Source of the DNA: Methanosphaerula palustris E1-9c
GTDB lineage: Archaea > Halobacteriota > Methanomicrobia > Methanomicrobiales > Methanospirillaceae
DNA length: 64,000 bases
NCBI RefSeq assembly: GCF_000021965.1
Contig: NC_011832.1
Location: forward strand, 1-64,000
Direction: 5' to 3'
Position 1 is the first letter of the stretch, and each line of letters begins with the position of its first letter. Under the pieces are notes generated by a model. It searched no databases and was not told the origin of the DNA. It saw only the letters and a list, made by a program, of their open reading frames with translations. Positions 7,020 to 16,326 of the stretch are shown in pieces. Position numbers and translations under genes: made by a program.

Positions 7020-9212
7020 CTAGATCGTTCCTCTGCTGTCGACCATTCCTGATGGGGTGGCCGGCTTTTTAATGGATTTTTTACCGGGTTTCTGTTCCCG
7101 GTACTGTTTGAGCGTCACCGTCAGGTCCCTGGTGAACGCGAAGTAGCCGACCTGGGTGCTCTTGCAGAGTTTCATCGCCATATCCATCAGCCCGCGGGGG
7201 TCAGGGCGTGCCTCGCCGAGCCAGATGTGGAAGATGTTTCCCCCGTCGACGATCGGGAAGAAGACATGCTCGACCTCCATCCGCTTGGGTAGCGGAACAT
7301 CGGCTCCGGGAGCCACATGCGTGCCATTGGTGTAATAGATCGGGAGGTCATGCGTGGTTCCGATCCGGGCCAGGGCATCCGGCAGGTTTCCCTTGATCAC
7401 CTTCATCGCATGCGCCCGGTACCGCCGGTCGATCAGATCGGCGACTGCGAACCGCTGTCCGGTCGTCTCTGCAGGGGTCCGGGCCAGAGCGATCGTCATG
7501 TGGTGCCGCCTGGAGAGTTCTTTGGCATAGAGTTCCATCTCGGTCATCGCCCGGATGGCTAGGGCGAAGGCCTCACGCGACTGGTGCAGCTCGGTGCCGA
7601 CATGGTGCTGCACCATCTCGTTCACCCCGACGATCCCGATCGTGTAGACAAGTGACTCCAGGTCCACGGCCACAGCTCCTCGTTCCCCGGTGTTTGGATC
7701 CTTGGGCCGCTGCATCGCAAACGGCATCCTGCCGTTGGTCCGGATCAGGTTCATCCACCGGCGCTTGATCTTAAACGCCTCGACGGCCCGATCCATCAGA
7801 GCCTTCAGTTCGGCGAAGAGGCGGCTGTCATCCCCTTCTGCATTGTAGGCCGCACGCGGGCAGTTCACCGAGATCACCTGCCAGGAGCCCATCGAGAAGT
7901 GCATCCCATCCTTGAAGATCAGCTTGTCGTCGAAACCGGAGTCCTCCTCTGCGAGGGTGGAGAACTGGTAGGCGCAGCACTGGTAGCAGGAGATTCCCTT
8001 GCCGGCCCCGCGGTACGCCGGCATCTGGTTGTCGTAGTACGGGGTTCCGAACTTGGAGGCGAGCTCGAATGACTTCAGGTACAACTGCTGGTAGGTGGGG
8101 AGGTCGGGATGGGTCGCGTTGAACCCTTCGTCCTCCTGCATGAAGTCTGGCTCGACCGAGATCTCGGGTTTGGGGAATGAGAACGGTTTGCCCCAGGCGT
8201 CTCCCTCCATCATCACCTCCATCAGCGCGAGGAAGAGGAGCCTGACCTCCCGCTCGAACTCGCTGTACGTCCGGAGCGGGGCCTGCTCCCCGTCCCAGAC
8301 CTTCCCCTTGTACACGCAGGGCTTGTCCTTCCAGAGCGTCGGCACCCCGGGTGAGAGCTGCACCGATGAGAAGACCAGCTGCCCGCCCCGGGCGACCATC
8401 ATCTGGGTCATTTCGTAGACGAACATCTGCATCAATTGCTTGATCTCGTCGTACGGAACCCCTTCGACGAACGGTGCCAGGAAGGTCAGAAAGTTGTAGT
8501 AGCCCTGGCCCCCCGCGAAGTTGGTCTGGGCGGAACCGAGCGCCTTGACGGCGTGGAGGACCGCCACCTCCGCTCGCTTGGCAGGGCCGGCCACCGAGGC
8601 CTTCGTCCCGTTGCCGTCGGGCATCAGCCCGTAGTACAGGAAGTAGCGAAGGTCCCAGTCCTGGCAGAACGGGCGCGTGCCGAAGTACTCCAGGTCATGG
8701 ATGTGGATGTCCCCGGCCAGGTGATGATCGGCGATGGTCGGTGGCAGTTGGAGCAGGTACTGTTCCTTGCTGATCTTGTCAGCCTTCTTCTTGTGCGAGG
8801 TCTCTGCGTTCTCCTGCAGGTTCGCGTTGTCATGCGCCTCGAACCCCCTGCCGACATCGATCAGGTGGGCGTCGTACACCGGAGTTCCGACCCTGGTACA
8901 GACGTTCCGATACTGGACCAGCCCATGCTCGAGGAGGGTGATGTTCATGATCTCCCGGATCAGCGGGCCTGAGAGGGCAGTCAGGTGGAGGGCCAGGATC
9001 CGTTCCTCGACCTCTGCGGCGATCTCCCGGGCCTGCTCGACAGTGGCCCCGGTGTAGCCGTAGAAGGTCTCGACCAGTTTCGTCTCGTTCAGGATCTGCT
9101 GGACGATCCGTTCCCGGTCCCACTCGAGGATATGCCCGTCCGAGGTCCGGACTGGCGGCAGGGCAGGGACCCAGACCCCGTCGAGGGTGGTCTGCTGTGT
9201 CTGCTGCGTCAC
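7020..9212 (-). CDS. nrdD: Anaerobic (class III) ribonucleoside-triphosphate reductase, catalytic chain lacking the C-terminal zinc/glycyl-radical segment
   Basis: Reduces ribonucleotides to deoxyribonucleotides without oxygen. Residues 15-110 form an ATP-cone regulatory domain; the barrel follows, with the Cys-rich segment GKGISCYQCCAYQF near 405-420 and GGNIFHIWLGEA near 660. The protein reaches YFAFTRDLTV at 690-699, the point where other NrdD proteins continue with a CxxC-CxxC zinc finger and an RVxGYL glycyl-radical site. Here a 31-residue basic tail without any Cys follows instead. A QVGYF string at 687-691 only superficially resembles a radical site. The gene overlaps the upstream NrdH-like gene by 4 bases. 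No activase gene (nrdG) is present in the window. A stand-alone segment of the missing type is encoded at 25906-26268. Confidence 0.93.
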   Translation of the reverse strand: MTQQTQQTTLDGVWVPALPPVRTSDGHILEWDRERIVQQILNETKLVETFYGYTGATVEQAREIAAEVEERILALHLTALSGPLIREIMNITLLEHGLVQYRNVCTRVGTPVYDAHLIDVGRGFEAHDNANLQENAETSHKKKADKISKEQYLLQLPPTIADHHLAGDIHIHDLEYFGTRPFCQDWDLRYFLYYGLMPDGNGTKASVAGPAKRAEVAVLHAVKALGSAQTNFAGGQGYYNFLTFLAPFVEGVPYDEIKQLMQMFVYEMTQMMVARGGQLVFSSVQLSPGVPTLWKDKPCVYKGKVWDGEQAPLRTYSEFEREVRLLFLALMEVMMEGDAWGKPFSFPKPEISVEPDFMQEDEGFNATHPDLPTYQQLYLKSFELASKFGTPYYDNQMPAYRGAGKGISCYQCCAYQFSTLAEEDSGFDDKLIFKDGMHFSMGSWQVISVNCPRAAYNAEGDDSRLFAELKALMDRAVEAFKIKRRWMNLIRTNGRMPFAMQRPKDPNTGERGAVAVDLESLVYTIGIVGVNEMVQHHVGTELHQSREAFALAIRAMTEMELYAKELSRRHHMTIALARTPAETTGQRFAVADLIDRRYRAHAMKVIKGNLPDALARIGTTHDLPIYYTNGTHVAPGADVPLPKRMEVEHVFFPIVDGGNIFHIWLGEARPDPRGLMDMAMKLCKSTQVGYFAFTRDLTVTLKQYREQKPGKKSIKKPATPSGMVDSRGTI

Positions 9213-9484
9213 ATCTGGTCACCCTTGATGAAGGGCCCCACGTTCTTCTCGTTCACCGCACCCCCGGTGAAGAGGTCCGCGGAGGTCAGAAAAGCCATCC
9301 CTCGCTGCAGCACTGGAGCCTCGTTCACAAAGATCCCGTTCAACCGCAGTTCGGTCAGGGAGGCAGCAGTGGACATGTCCTCCTCGGTGTAGGCCACCCC
9401 ATGCCCTTTCAGGTACTCCTTCAGAATCTCGCAGTTCGGACAGAATTCAAGTGTATATACGGTCAATTTTGGCGCCGGCGACAT
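9209..9484 (-). CDS. Glutaredoxin/NrdH-like redoxin
   Basis: A 91-residue thioredoxin-fold protein with a CPNC redox motif at residues 15-18 (LEFCPNCEILKEYL) and a cis-Pro region in NEAPVLQ. The ATG at 9484 is preceded by GGAGGG with good spacing, so the longer reading from 9514 is rejected. It overlaps nrdD by ATGA and is most likely the electron donor of that reductase, as known for the NrdD2 type that uses an NrdH-type redoxin in place of formate. Confidence 0.88.
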   Translation of the reverse strand: MSPAPKLTVYTLEFCPNCEILKEYLKGHGVAYTEEDMSTAASLTELRLNGIFVNEAPVLQRGMAFLTSADLFTGGAVNEKNVGPFIKGDQM

Positions 9485-9631
9485 CAGACTCCCTCCATAA
9501 AGTAACAGTACCATAGGTCATCGCGGTGGTAAAAATTGTAGTGTTTGATCTGGACCTGCCACTATCTTCATCAACCTGTATGGAGACTCTGGTACCACGT
9601 GTCCGAGAGAGAGAGTCCGCGTGATCGACTG

Positions 9632-11077
9632 ATGGGAATCACTCCTGTCCGGAGACAGTCGTTCATCGGGTTCATGTCAACCATCGGCTCGACGATTGTC
9701 GGATTCATCTCGACGGTTTTTATCGCCCATGTGGCCGGTGCCGGCCCGCTCGGGGCCTTCTACCTGCTCACCGCTTATACAAACATCCTCAACCTGATAG
9801 CCGACGGTGGCACAGGTGGGGCGGCGGTGCAGCGGATCGCAGAGGGAGATGAGGAGAACGCTTACTTCTCAGCCTTTGCCGCGGTTCGGTTGCTCCTCTG
9901 TCTGCTGACCATCGGTGCACTGTTGATTGCCCGCCCGTTCCTGGTGAACCTGGACCAGGCTGGCCTCTTCCCCTGGCTGGTCATCACCGTCCTGGTCGGC
10001 ACTGTCAGCGCGCTGGCCGTGACTGGGGTCTATGGCAGGGGGAAGGCCGGAGTCTCACAGATCGCCGACCTGACCGGCACCATCGTCAGGGTGATCGGGC
10101 AGGTGGCCCTGGTGGCGCTGGGCTATGAAGTGGCTGGCCTGGCCGGGGGGATGGTGGCAGGTCTCGTTGCGGCTACACTCGTCGACTATCGGTTCCTCGA
10201 CCTCTCCTTCGTCAGGTTCCAGTGGCGGCACCTCATTGGCCTCTGGTCGTTCGCGGTCTGGTCGTTCCTCGGCGGGATCACCGCCGTCGTCGTCGGGTCC
10301 GTCGATACGATCCTGCTCGGTCACTTCCTTCCGAACAGCGATGTCGGGTTCTACCGGACCGCCTTTCAGCTCGCGACGATGGCCCTCTTCACCACCCTGG
10401 CGGTCAGGTCCTCGCTGGGGCCGCGGATCACTCGGTGGTTCCGGGAGGGAGCGATCCCGGCGATCGAGGAAGCGCTGGCCCGGGCCTTCACGTACGCGTT
10501 TCTGCTCGCGGTTCCGGTCTGCACTGGTGGTTGGCTGCTCGGGGGACGACTCCTCTATTACCTGTATGGGGAACCGTTCGTGGCCGCCACCCCGGCCCTT
10601 GCCGTCCTCTTCGCCGCTGAGGCGGTGACAATCCTGGTGACCCTGGAGGGGATGTGCCTCGGCTCGATGAATCGCCCGCGCGAGACCGTCACCGCCGCAG
10701 CTGCCGCGGCTGTCGTGCTGCTCCTGCTGGACCTGTTGTTGATCCCCCTGATGGGGATCACCGGGGCCGCTGTCGGGCTGCTCGCCTCGATGGTGATGAA
10801 CTGGGTGCTCCTCCACCGCTCGCTGAAGCGGCAGATGGTGGTCAGAATAGAACGGCACTCAATCCAGGTCATCCTCTCCGCATCGATGGTGATGGGAGCG
10901 GTGGTCCTGCTGTACCGGATGGTCGTGTCGATTGATACACTGCCGGCCCTGCTCGGGGCGGTCCTCGTCGGTGGAGTTGTCTATGGGGGGCTTGTTCTCA
11001 GGGGAGATCTGGCCGTCCATGACGAGATAGCGACTCTGGTTCGGGATCTCGGTCTCCCCTGGCCGTCATGGCTCTGA
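9632..11077 (+). CDS. Polysaccharide flippase-type membrane transporter (Wzx/MATE-like)
   Basis: A hydrophobic protein of about 481 residues with some 12-14 membrane segments, beginning GFMSTIGSTIVGFISTVFIA. The profile fits oligosaccharide-lipid flippases that move glycan carriers across the membrane for S-layer or cell-surface glycosylation. ATG 9632 is chosen over an upstream TTG at 9545, because the extension is rich in Trp, His and Arg and looks non-coding. No glycosyltransferase genes adjoin it. Confidence 0.8.
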   Translation: MGITPVRRQSFIGFMSTIGSTIVGFISTVFIAHVAGAGPLGAFYLLTAYTNILNLIADGGTGGAAVQRIAEGDEENAYFSAFAAVRLLLCLLTIGALLIARPFLVNLDQAGLFPWLVITVLVGTVSALAVTGVYGRGKAGVSQIADLTGTIVRVIGQVALVALGYEVAGLAGGMVAGLVAATLVDYRFLDLSFVRFQWRHLIGLWSFAVWSFLGGITAVVVGSVDTILLGHFLPNSDVGFYRTAFQLATMALFTTLAVRSSLGPRITRWFREGAIPAIEEALARAFTYAFLLAVPVCTGGWLLGGRLLYYLYGEPFVAATPALAVLFAAEAVTILVTLEGMCLGSMNRPRETVTAAAAAAVVLLLLDLLLIPLMGITGAAVGLLASMVMNWVLLHRSLKRQMVVRIERHSIQVILSASMVMGAVVLLYRMVVSIDTLPALLGAVLVGGVVYGGLVLRGDLAVHDEIATLVRDLGLPWPSWL

Positions 11078-11117
11078 TCGATCACCCTTTAGTAGTTCGC
11101 TGCCCATATTCTCTGCA

Positions 11118-11657
11118 ATGGTCAGGGCTTTCATCGGAATTGACCTTCCTGCATCGATCAGGGAGGAGATCGCGGCTGTGCAGCCGGCGCTTCGGGCTGT
11201 ACCGGCAGACATCTCGCTGGTCAATCCTGCGATAATCCATATCACGCTCCGCTTCATCGGCGAGGTCACTGAGGAGGAGATTGGAAGGATCAGTGCCGCC
11301 CTGCAGACGATAAAGGTCAAACCGTTCCCGGTCTCGATACGGCCGGTCACACTGAACAGCCGGACACGGCCCAGGGTGATCTGGTGTGGTGTTGAAGATC
11401 AAGGGCGATCTGCGGCGCTCCATCAAGCAATCGAGGCTGTGCTCTCCCCACTCGGGTACGAGCCTGAAGCCCGGGCCTTCACCCCCCATGCGACGGTCGG
11501 GCGGATCCGACGGGGCCACTCCTCCCTCGAAGGGGTCATCGATTCCCTTGGTCAGAATGGGTTCGGTGACTTCGAGGTCGGGGAGTTCAAACTCAAACAG
11601 TCCGTGCTGACGGCCAAGGGCCCGATCTATACCGATCTCTGCGTGGTGACGTTGTGA
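11118..11657 (+). CDS. thpR: RNA 2',3'-cyclic phosphodiesterase (LigT/ThpR)
   Basis: 2H phosphoesterase of 179 residues with both HxT motifs visible: HITL at 41-44 and HATV at 124-127. It opens 2',3'-cyclic phosphate ends of RNA, probably in tRNA processing. The stop overlaps the GTG start of the CCA-adding enzyme (GTGA), so the two are co-translated, and both act on tRNA ends. Confidence 0.93.
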   Translation: MVRAFIGIDLPASIREEIAAVQPALRAVPADISLVNPAIIHITLRFIGEVTEEEIGRISAALQTIKVKPFPVSIRPVTLNSRTRPRVIWCGVEDQGRSAALHQAIEAVLSPLGYEPEARAFTPHATVGRIRRGHSSLEGVIDSLGQNGFGDFEVGEFKLKQSVLTAKGPIYTDLCVVTL

Positions 11658-13051
11658 ACGAGGAGGAGATCCAGCCAGTGCTCGCCCGGGTCATCGAACG
11701 GATCCGGCCTGAGGCCGAAGAGGTGGCGGCGATCTGGCAGGTCGCAGACAGGCTTATCGCTGCAGTCATAGCATCCGGTGCTGCAGAACCGATGGTGGTC
11801 GGTTCGGTGGCTAGGTCCACCTTTGTTCGAGGCGACCGGGATCTGGACCTCTTCATGCTCTTCCCTCCCGATCTCCCGCGGGAAGCGCTCGAGGGGCAGG
11901 GGCTTGGTCTAGCCCGCTCGCTGGCTGATCAGTTCGGGGGAAATTACCAGGAGAAGTACGCCGAGCACCCGTACATCAACACCACCATCGATGGAATCGA
12001 TGTCGACCTGGTCCCCTGTTATAAGGTCACCTCTGCGACGGCCATTCAGTCGGCGGTGGACCGGACACCGTTCCACACTCGGTATGTGATCGCACGGATC
12101 GGAAATTTGGCCGACGATGTGCTCCTGCTCAAACAGTTCGCCAAGGCCTGTGGTGTCTATGGTTCAGACCAGATGACCGAGGGGTTCGCCGGCTACCTCT
12201 GCGAACTACTGGTCCTCCACTATGGCGGGTTCCTGCAGGTAATGGCCGCGGCTGCTGGGTGGCGGTCTAGGACCGTCATCGATCTGGAGCAGCATGCGAC
12301 CAAGACCTTTGATGAGCCGCTCGTCGTCGTCGACCCGGTCGACCCGAATCGGAACGTCTCCGCCTCGGTCTCCCTCTCCAGAATGTTTGAGTTCGTGGAG
12401 ATGGCCCGCGGGTTCCTTGAGCACCCTGGAGAAGAGTTCTTTGTAATTCCAGATCCAGAACAGATCAGCAGAGAAGATCTCTCTGCAGCGCTTGAGGTTA
12501 GGGGGACCTGCCTCTGTGCCGTGACCTTTGCGACTCCCCCGTTCATCGAGGATGTGGTGGTCCCGCAGCTCCGTCGCTCCCTTGATGGTACCTGTCACCT
12601 GCTCGAACGGTCAGGATTCATGGTCAACCGGGCGGACGCCTGCATGGGGGAGGAGCAATGTCTCCTCCTCTTTGAACTGCTGGCCCCGTCGGTGGCCCGT
12701 GTCAGGCGGCATATCGGCCCGCCACTCTCGAGCCGGGATAATGCAGAGAAGTTCCAGAAGAAGTACAGCGATCCTTCCCTATCCATCACCGGGCCGTACA
12801 TCGAGGACGGGCGGTATGTGGTCGAGGTGCTTCGCCAGTTCACCACCCCGGAGACGCTGCTTGGTTCGGAGCTGCTTCTTACGGTCTCGCATGGAAAGCA
12901 TGTCCGTCGATCGCTGAAGAAGGGATGGCAGGTCAGGCTGGGGGATGACTGCTGGTCAGAGGAGTTTGGATGTTTCTTCAACGCATTTATGAATGCCTCG
13001 TCCCCGCTGGTCCGTCTTCTCAAGAGAGGGGCCGACGGGGGCCAGGACTGA
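11654..13051 (+). CDS. cca: CCA-adding tRNA nucleotidyltransferase, archaeal class I
   Basis: Adds or repairs the 3' CCA of tRNAs. The nucleotidyltransferase signature GSVARSTFVRGDRDLDLF covers residues 50-67 (catalytic D63 and D65) and the third acidic residue lies in DGIDVDLVPCY near 112-122. The 465-residue length matches archaeal class I enzymes with body and tail domains. It starts with GTG overlapping thpR. Its stop codon abuts the stop of the convergent glnK gene with no base between. Confidence 0.95.
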   Translation: MNEEEIQPVLARVIERIRPEAEEVAAIWQVADRLIAAVIASGAAEPMVVGSVARSTFVRGDRDLDLFMLFPPDLPREALEGQGLGLARSLADQFGGNYQEKYAEHPYINTTIDGIDVDLVPCYKVTSATAIQSAVDRTPFHTRYVIARIGNLADDVLLLKQFAKACGVYGSDQMTEGFAGYLCELLVLHYGGFLQVMAAAAGWRSRTVIDLEQHATKTFDEPLVVVDPVDPNRNVSASVSLSRMFEFVEMARGFLEHPGEEFFVIPDPEQISREDLSAALEVRGTCLCAVTFATPPFIEDVVVPQLRRSLDGTCHLLERSGFMVNRADACMGEEQCLLLFELLAPSVARVRRHIGPPLSSRDNAEKFQKKYSDPSLSITGPYIEDGRYVVEVLRQFTTPETLLGSELLLTVSHGKHVRRSLKKGWQVRLGDDCWSEEFGCFFNAFMNASSPLVRLLKRGADGGQD

Positions 13052-13453
<402 letters not shown>

Positions 13454-13724
13454 CTATCTATATTTAATAATATCTTATTTGAAGACTCTGATGTACCTGG
13501 TCCGGCGATGCCCACCCTTGTCAGAACTGCAGAGCCTTTCTTTCTCTCTCAATCCAAAAAAAAGTTTGGGTGCCCGATATCGGGAGTAACAGGTATTAGC
13601 GATTCCATAGGTGCGAGTGTTCCGATAGAAGGACAAAGATATATATCCTCGCTCCCTGTATTTGTTGCTAGACAGTTCTCTGCCCTGACGCCGGATTGCT
13701 GCCTCTTTCCCCGGGTGACAACCG

Positions 13725-14768
13725 ATGATTACAGTTCTCTTTGTGGATGATGAACCAGATTTTCTTGACTTGGCCGGTGATATGCTCAGCCGGTATACTG
13801 ACCTGGCAGTGGATCTGCTCGTATCGCCGGAGGAGGCGCTCGAGAAGATCAGGACCGGGTTCTATGATGTCGTCGTCTCAGACTATGATATGGAGGGAAT
13901 GAACGGAATTACGCTCCTTCGGACATTGCGCGGGGAGGGGAATACAATCCCCTTCATCATGATGACCGGGATCGGTTGTGAGCATACCGCTATTGAGGCA
14001 CTGAACAGTGATGCGGACTTTTACCTGGAGAAAGGGGAGGAGCCCGGTCAGATGTTCGACCATCTCGCACGCAGGATCCACGAGGCCGCCCACCGGCGTC
14101 TGAACGCCCAGGCACTCAAGCAGGCAAATCGGAAGTTGAATCTGCTCTACAGTGTGACCAGGCACGACATCCTGAATCAGCTGACGATCGCACTCGGGTT
14201 CATCGAGATCATGAAGAAGAAGGTCTCCGATCCCTCAGAGATGCGGTATATGGAGAAGATCGAGCGATCATCCAAGACGATCTATTCACTGATCGAGTTC
14301 ACGAGAACCTATCAGGAGATCGGAGTCAAATCGCCGAGCTGGCAGTTTCTCGCCGGCACGCTCCGCGGGTCCGTTGCCTCTCTCGATCTCAGAGGGGTCG
14401 CGTTCACCCAGGACGTCGGAACCTTTGAGATCTATGCCGATCCGCTGCTGGAGAAGGTCTTCTACAACCTGATCGACAATGCGCTCAGACATGGTGAACA
14501 TGTGACCGCCATCACCGTCAGTGCTGGTCTCCGGGGGGATGGCGCGCTCTTGATCACAGTTGAGGATGATGGGGTCGGGATCCCGGTCTCTGAAAAAGAG
14601 CGAATATTCGAGCGGGGGAGGGGTAAAAATTTTGGATGGGGGCTCTTTCTGGTCAGAGAGATCCTCTCGATTACCGCCATGATATTGCAGGAGACCGGGG
14701 TTTATGGGAACGGTGGACGATTCGAGATTCTGGTCCCTCCCGGTTACTTCCGGTCTGATCCGCACTGA
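13725..14768 (+). CDS. Response regulator-histidine kinase hybrid (REC-HisKA-HATPase)
   Basis: A 347-residue soluble signalling protein. The N-terminal receiver domain has the acidic pair D8-D9, phosphoacceptor D53 and a conserved Lys in YLEKGEEP. A kinase core follows with H-box TRHDILNQL (H147), an N-box in NLIDNALRHGEHV and ATP-lid residues DDGVGIP. The GRGKNFGWGLFLV segment replaces the usual GFGKHTGLGLFLV, a slight divergence in the G2 box. It has no membrane segment or PAS domain, so it likely relays a phosphate received from another kinase. Confidence 0.9.
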   Translation: MITVLFVDDEPDFLDLAGDMLSRYTDLAVDLLVSPEEALEKIRTGFYDVVVSDYDMEGMNGITLLRTLRGEGNTIPFIMMTGIGCEHTAIEALNSDADFYLEKGEEPGQMFDHLARRIHEAAHRRLNAQALKQANRKLNLLYSVTRHDILNQLTIALGFIEIMKKKVSDPSEMRYMEKIERSSKTIYSLIEFTRTYQEIGVKSPSWQFLAGTLRGSVASLDLRGVAFTQDVGTFEIYADPLLEKVFYNLIDNALRHGEHVTAITVSAGLRGDGALLITVEDDGVGIPVSEKERIFERGRGKNFGWGLFLVREILSITAMILQETGVYGNGGRFEILVPPGYFRSDPH

Positions 14769-14796
14769 TATAGGTTCAGCCCCCCACCTGATCGGG

Positions 14797-15705
14797 ATGG
14801 GGACTGAACAGGGCGACCAGGGGCTGCAGAGGAGGGCAGTGATTCAGGCCCTCCTCTCGGCCTCATTCTTCGGGGCGACGATTCCGCTTTCCAAACTCTT
14901 TCTTGAGGATGTCGGTCCCCTGCAGGTCTCGGGGCTGCTGTACTCGGGTGGGGGGGTGACCTTACTCGTCTGGACGGTTCTTCTTTTCTTAGGCGGGAAG
15001 ATCCCAGCTGACCGGTGGATCAGGAAAACTGACCTCCCGTGGCTTTCGGGTGCGGTGCTGGTCGGCGGCGTCACTGCTCCGGTGGTGCTGATGATCGCCC
15101 TGACGGTCACACCGGCCGCCACCGCCTCGCTGCTGTTGACCACCGAGGGGATCGCCACCGCCCTGCTGGCTACTCTCTTCTTTTCAGAGCAGATCCGGCG
15201 ACCGATCTGGGCTGGAATAGCCTGCATCGCCGGTGCGAACATTCTCCTTTCGCTGGAGTCTGAGAACGGCTGGGGGATCTCTTTCGGGGCGCTTGGGGTC
15301 GTCCTTGCCTGTCTGCTCTGGGGACTTGATAACAACCTGACCCGGAGGGTGGCGATGAGAAACCCGCAGATGGTTGGGGCAGTGAAAGCGACTGTGGCCG
15401 GTGGATCGGCCCTTCTGTTGAGCTGGGCCGTTCATGAACCCTCTGCAGGTCTCCTCGCCATCGGTGCGCTGCTGCTGATGGGGGGCCTCTGCTACGGCTT
15501 CTCGATCGTCCTCTTCATCAGTGCCGTCAGGACGATAGGGGCCTCGAGGACGGCGGCCTTCTTTGGGGTTGGTCCATTCGCAGGGGCTCTGGTCTCGTTT
15601 CTTCTCTTCCAGACTGCTCCGACCCTACCGTTGTTGATAGCGCTACCACTGTTGATCACTGGAACGCTGCTGATTGCCAGAGTGCATCGTGCCCCGATCC
15701 GGTGA
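14797..15705 (+). CDS. EamA/DMT family transporter
   Basis: About ten hydrophobic segments over 302 residues with the internal duplication typical of the EamA family (two five-helix halves, QALLSASFFGATIPLSKLF and a second half starting near VLACLLWGLDNNL). The substrate is unknown; relatives export amino acids or other metabolites. ATG 14797 is chosen because upstream in-frame starts lie inside the kinase gene. Confidence 0.82.
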   Translation: MGTEQGDQGLQRRAVIQALLSASFFGATIPLSKLFLEDVGPLQVSGLLYSGGGVTLLVWTVLLFLGGKIPADRWIRKTDLPWLSGAVLVGGVTAPVVLMIALTVTPAATASLLLTTEGIATALLATLFFSEQIRRPIWAGIACIAGANILLSLESENGWGISFGALGVVLACLLWGLDNNLTRRVAMRNPQMVGAVKATVAGGSALLLSWAVHEPSAGLLAIGALLLMGGLCYGFSIVLFISAVRTIGASRTAAFFGVGPFAGALVSFLLFQTAPTLPLLIALPLLITGTLLIARVHRAPIR

Positions 15706-15750
15706 GGTTGAGAATCTTTATCAGCGGCGACCCCACCACTCTAGATCACC

Positions 15751-16326
15751 ATGAAGGAGAAGAAGGCAGACCATGAGCATGACCCCAAAGAACGGGTGAT
15801 CTGGCAGGATCCTGATCGGATTCTTGGATCGATCGGAGTCAGAGAGGGAGCGACCTTCATCGATGTCGGCTGTGGGGATGGATTCTTTGCCCTGCCGGCA
15901 GCGGTGCTGGTCGGGCTGACAGGAATGGTGTACGGTATAGATGTCGACGAAGGGCGGTTGGCCCGGCTTTCAGCGCAGGCTCGTGAACAGGGGCTCGAAA
16001 ACATTCGCCTGGTCAGAGGCGAAGCTGAGGAGAGTGTCCCCTGTCAGGGGTGTGCAGATATCGTCTTCTTTGGGACCTGTCTGCATGACTTCGCTGACCC
16101 GGCTACGGTGCTGCAGAACGCCCGGTTGATGCTGAAGCCGGGGGGAATACTGGTGGATCTGGACTGGAAGAAGGAGGAGATGCCGCTTGGACCCCCGTTC
16201 CGGATCAGGTTCAGTGAGGAGGAGGCTGCATCCCTGATCGCCGGCGCCGGATTTCAGGTCAGGGATGTCGTCCCGTCCGGGCCATATTGCTATCTGCTGA
16301 CAGCGGCCCTACCGTCTGACGACTGA
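15751..16326 (+). CDS. Class I SAM-dependent methyltransferase
   Basis: A 191-residue protein with motif I FIDVGCGDGFFALPAA (about 36-51), the acidic residue at the end of strand 2 in VYGIDVDEG and the post-motif LKPGGILVDLDW. It resembles UbiE/arsenite-type small methyltransferases; the substrate cannot be assigned. The 3' end overlaps the convergent rad50 gene by 18 bases. Confidence 0.8.
   Translation: MKEKKADHEHDPKERVIWQDPDRILGSIGVREGATFIDVGCGDGFFALPAAVLVGLTGMVYGIDVDEGRLARLSAQAREQGLENIRLVRGEAEESVPCQGCADIVFFGTCLHDFADPATVLQNARLMLKPGGILVDLDWKKEEMPLGPPFRIRFSEEEAASLIAGAGFQVRDVVPSGPYCYLLTAALPSDD

Noticed and set aside
7020-9212. QVGYF at 687-691 of NrdD as the radical glycine
   Set aside because: It lies before YFAFTRDLTV, at the position of a conserved strand that precedes the zinc finger in the family, and lacks the following N-x-GK motif; kept as the main alternative to the split-enzyme idea.
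9545-9631. Upstream extension of the flippase gene to a TTG
   Set aside because: The added residues are polar and Trp/His-rich, unlike the family, and ATG 9632 begins the normal sequence.
13508-13750. Short plus-strand frame before the REC-kinase gene
   Set aside because: Overlaps the kinase start, spans a probable TATA box and has no recognisable protein pattern.
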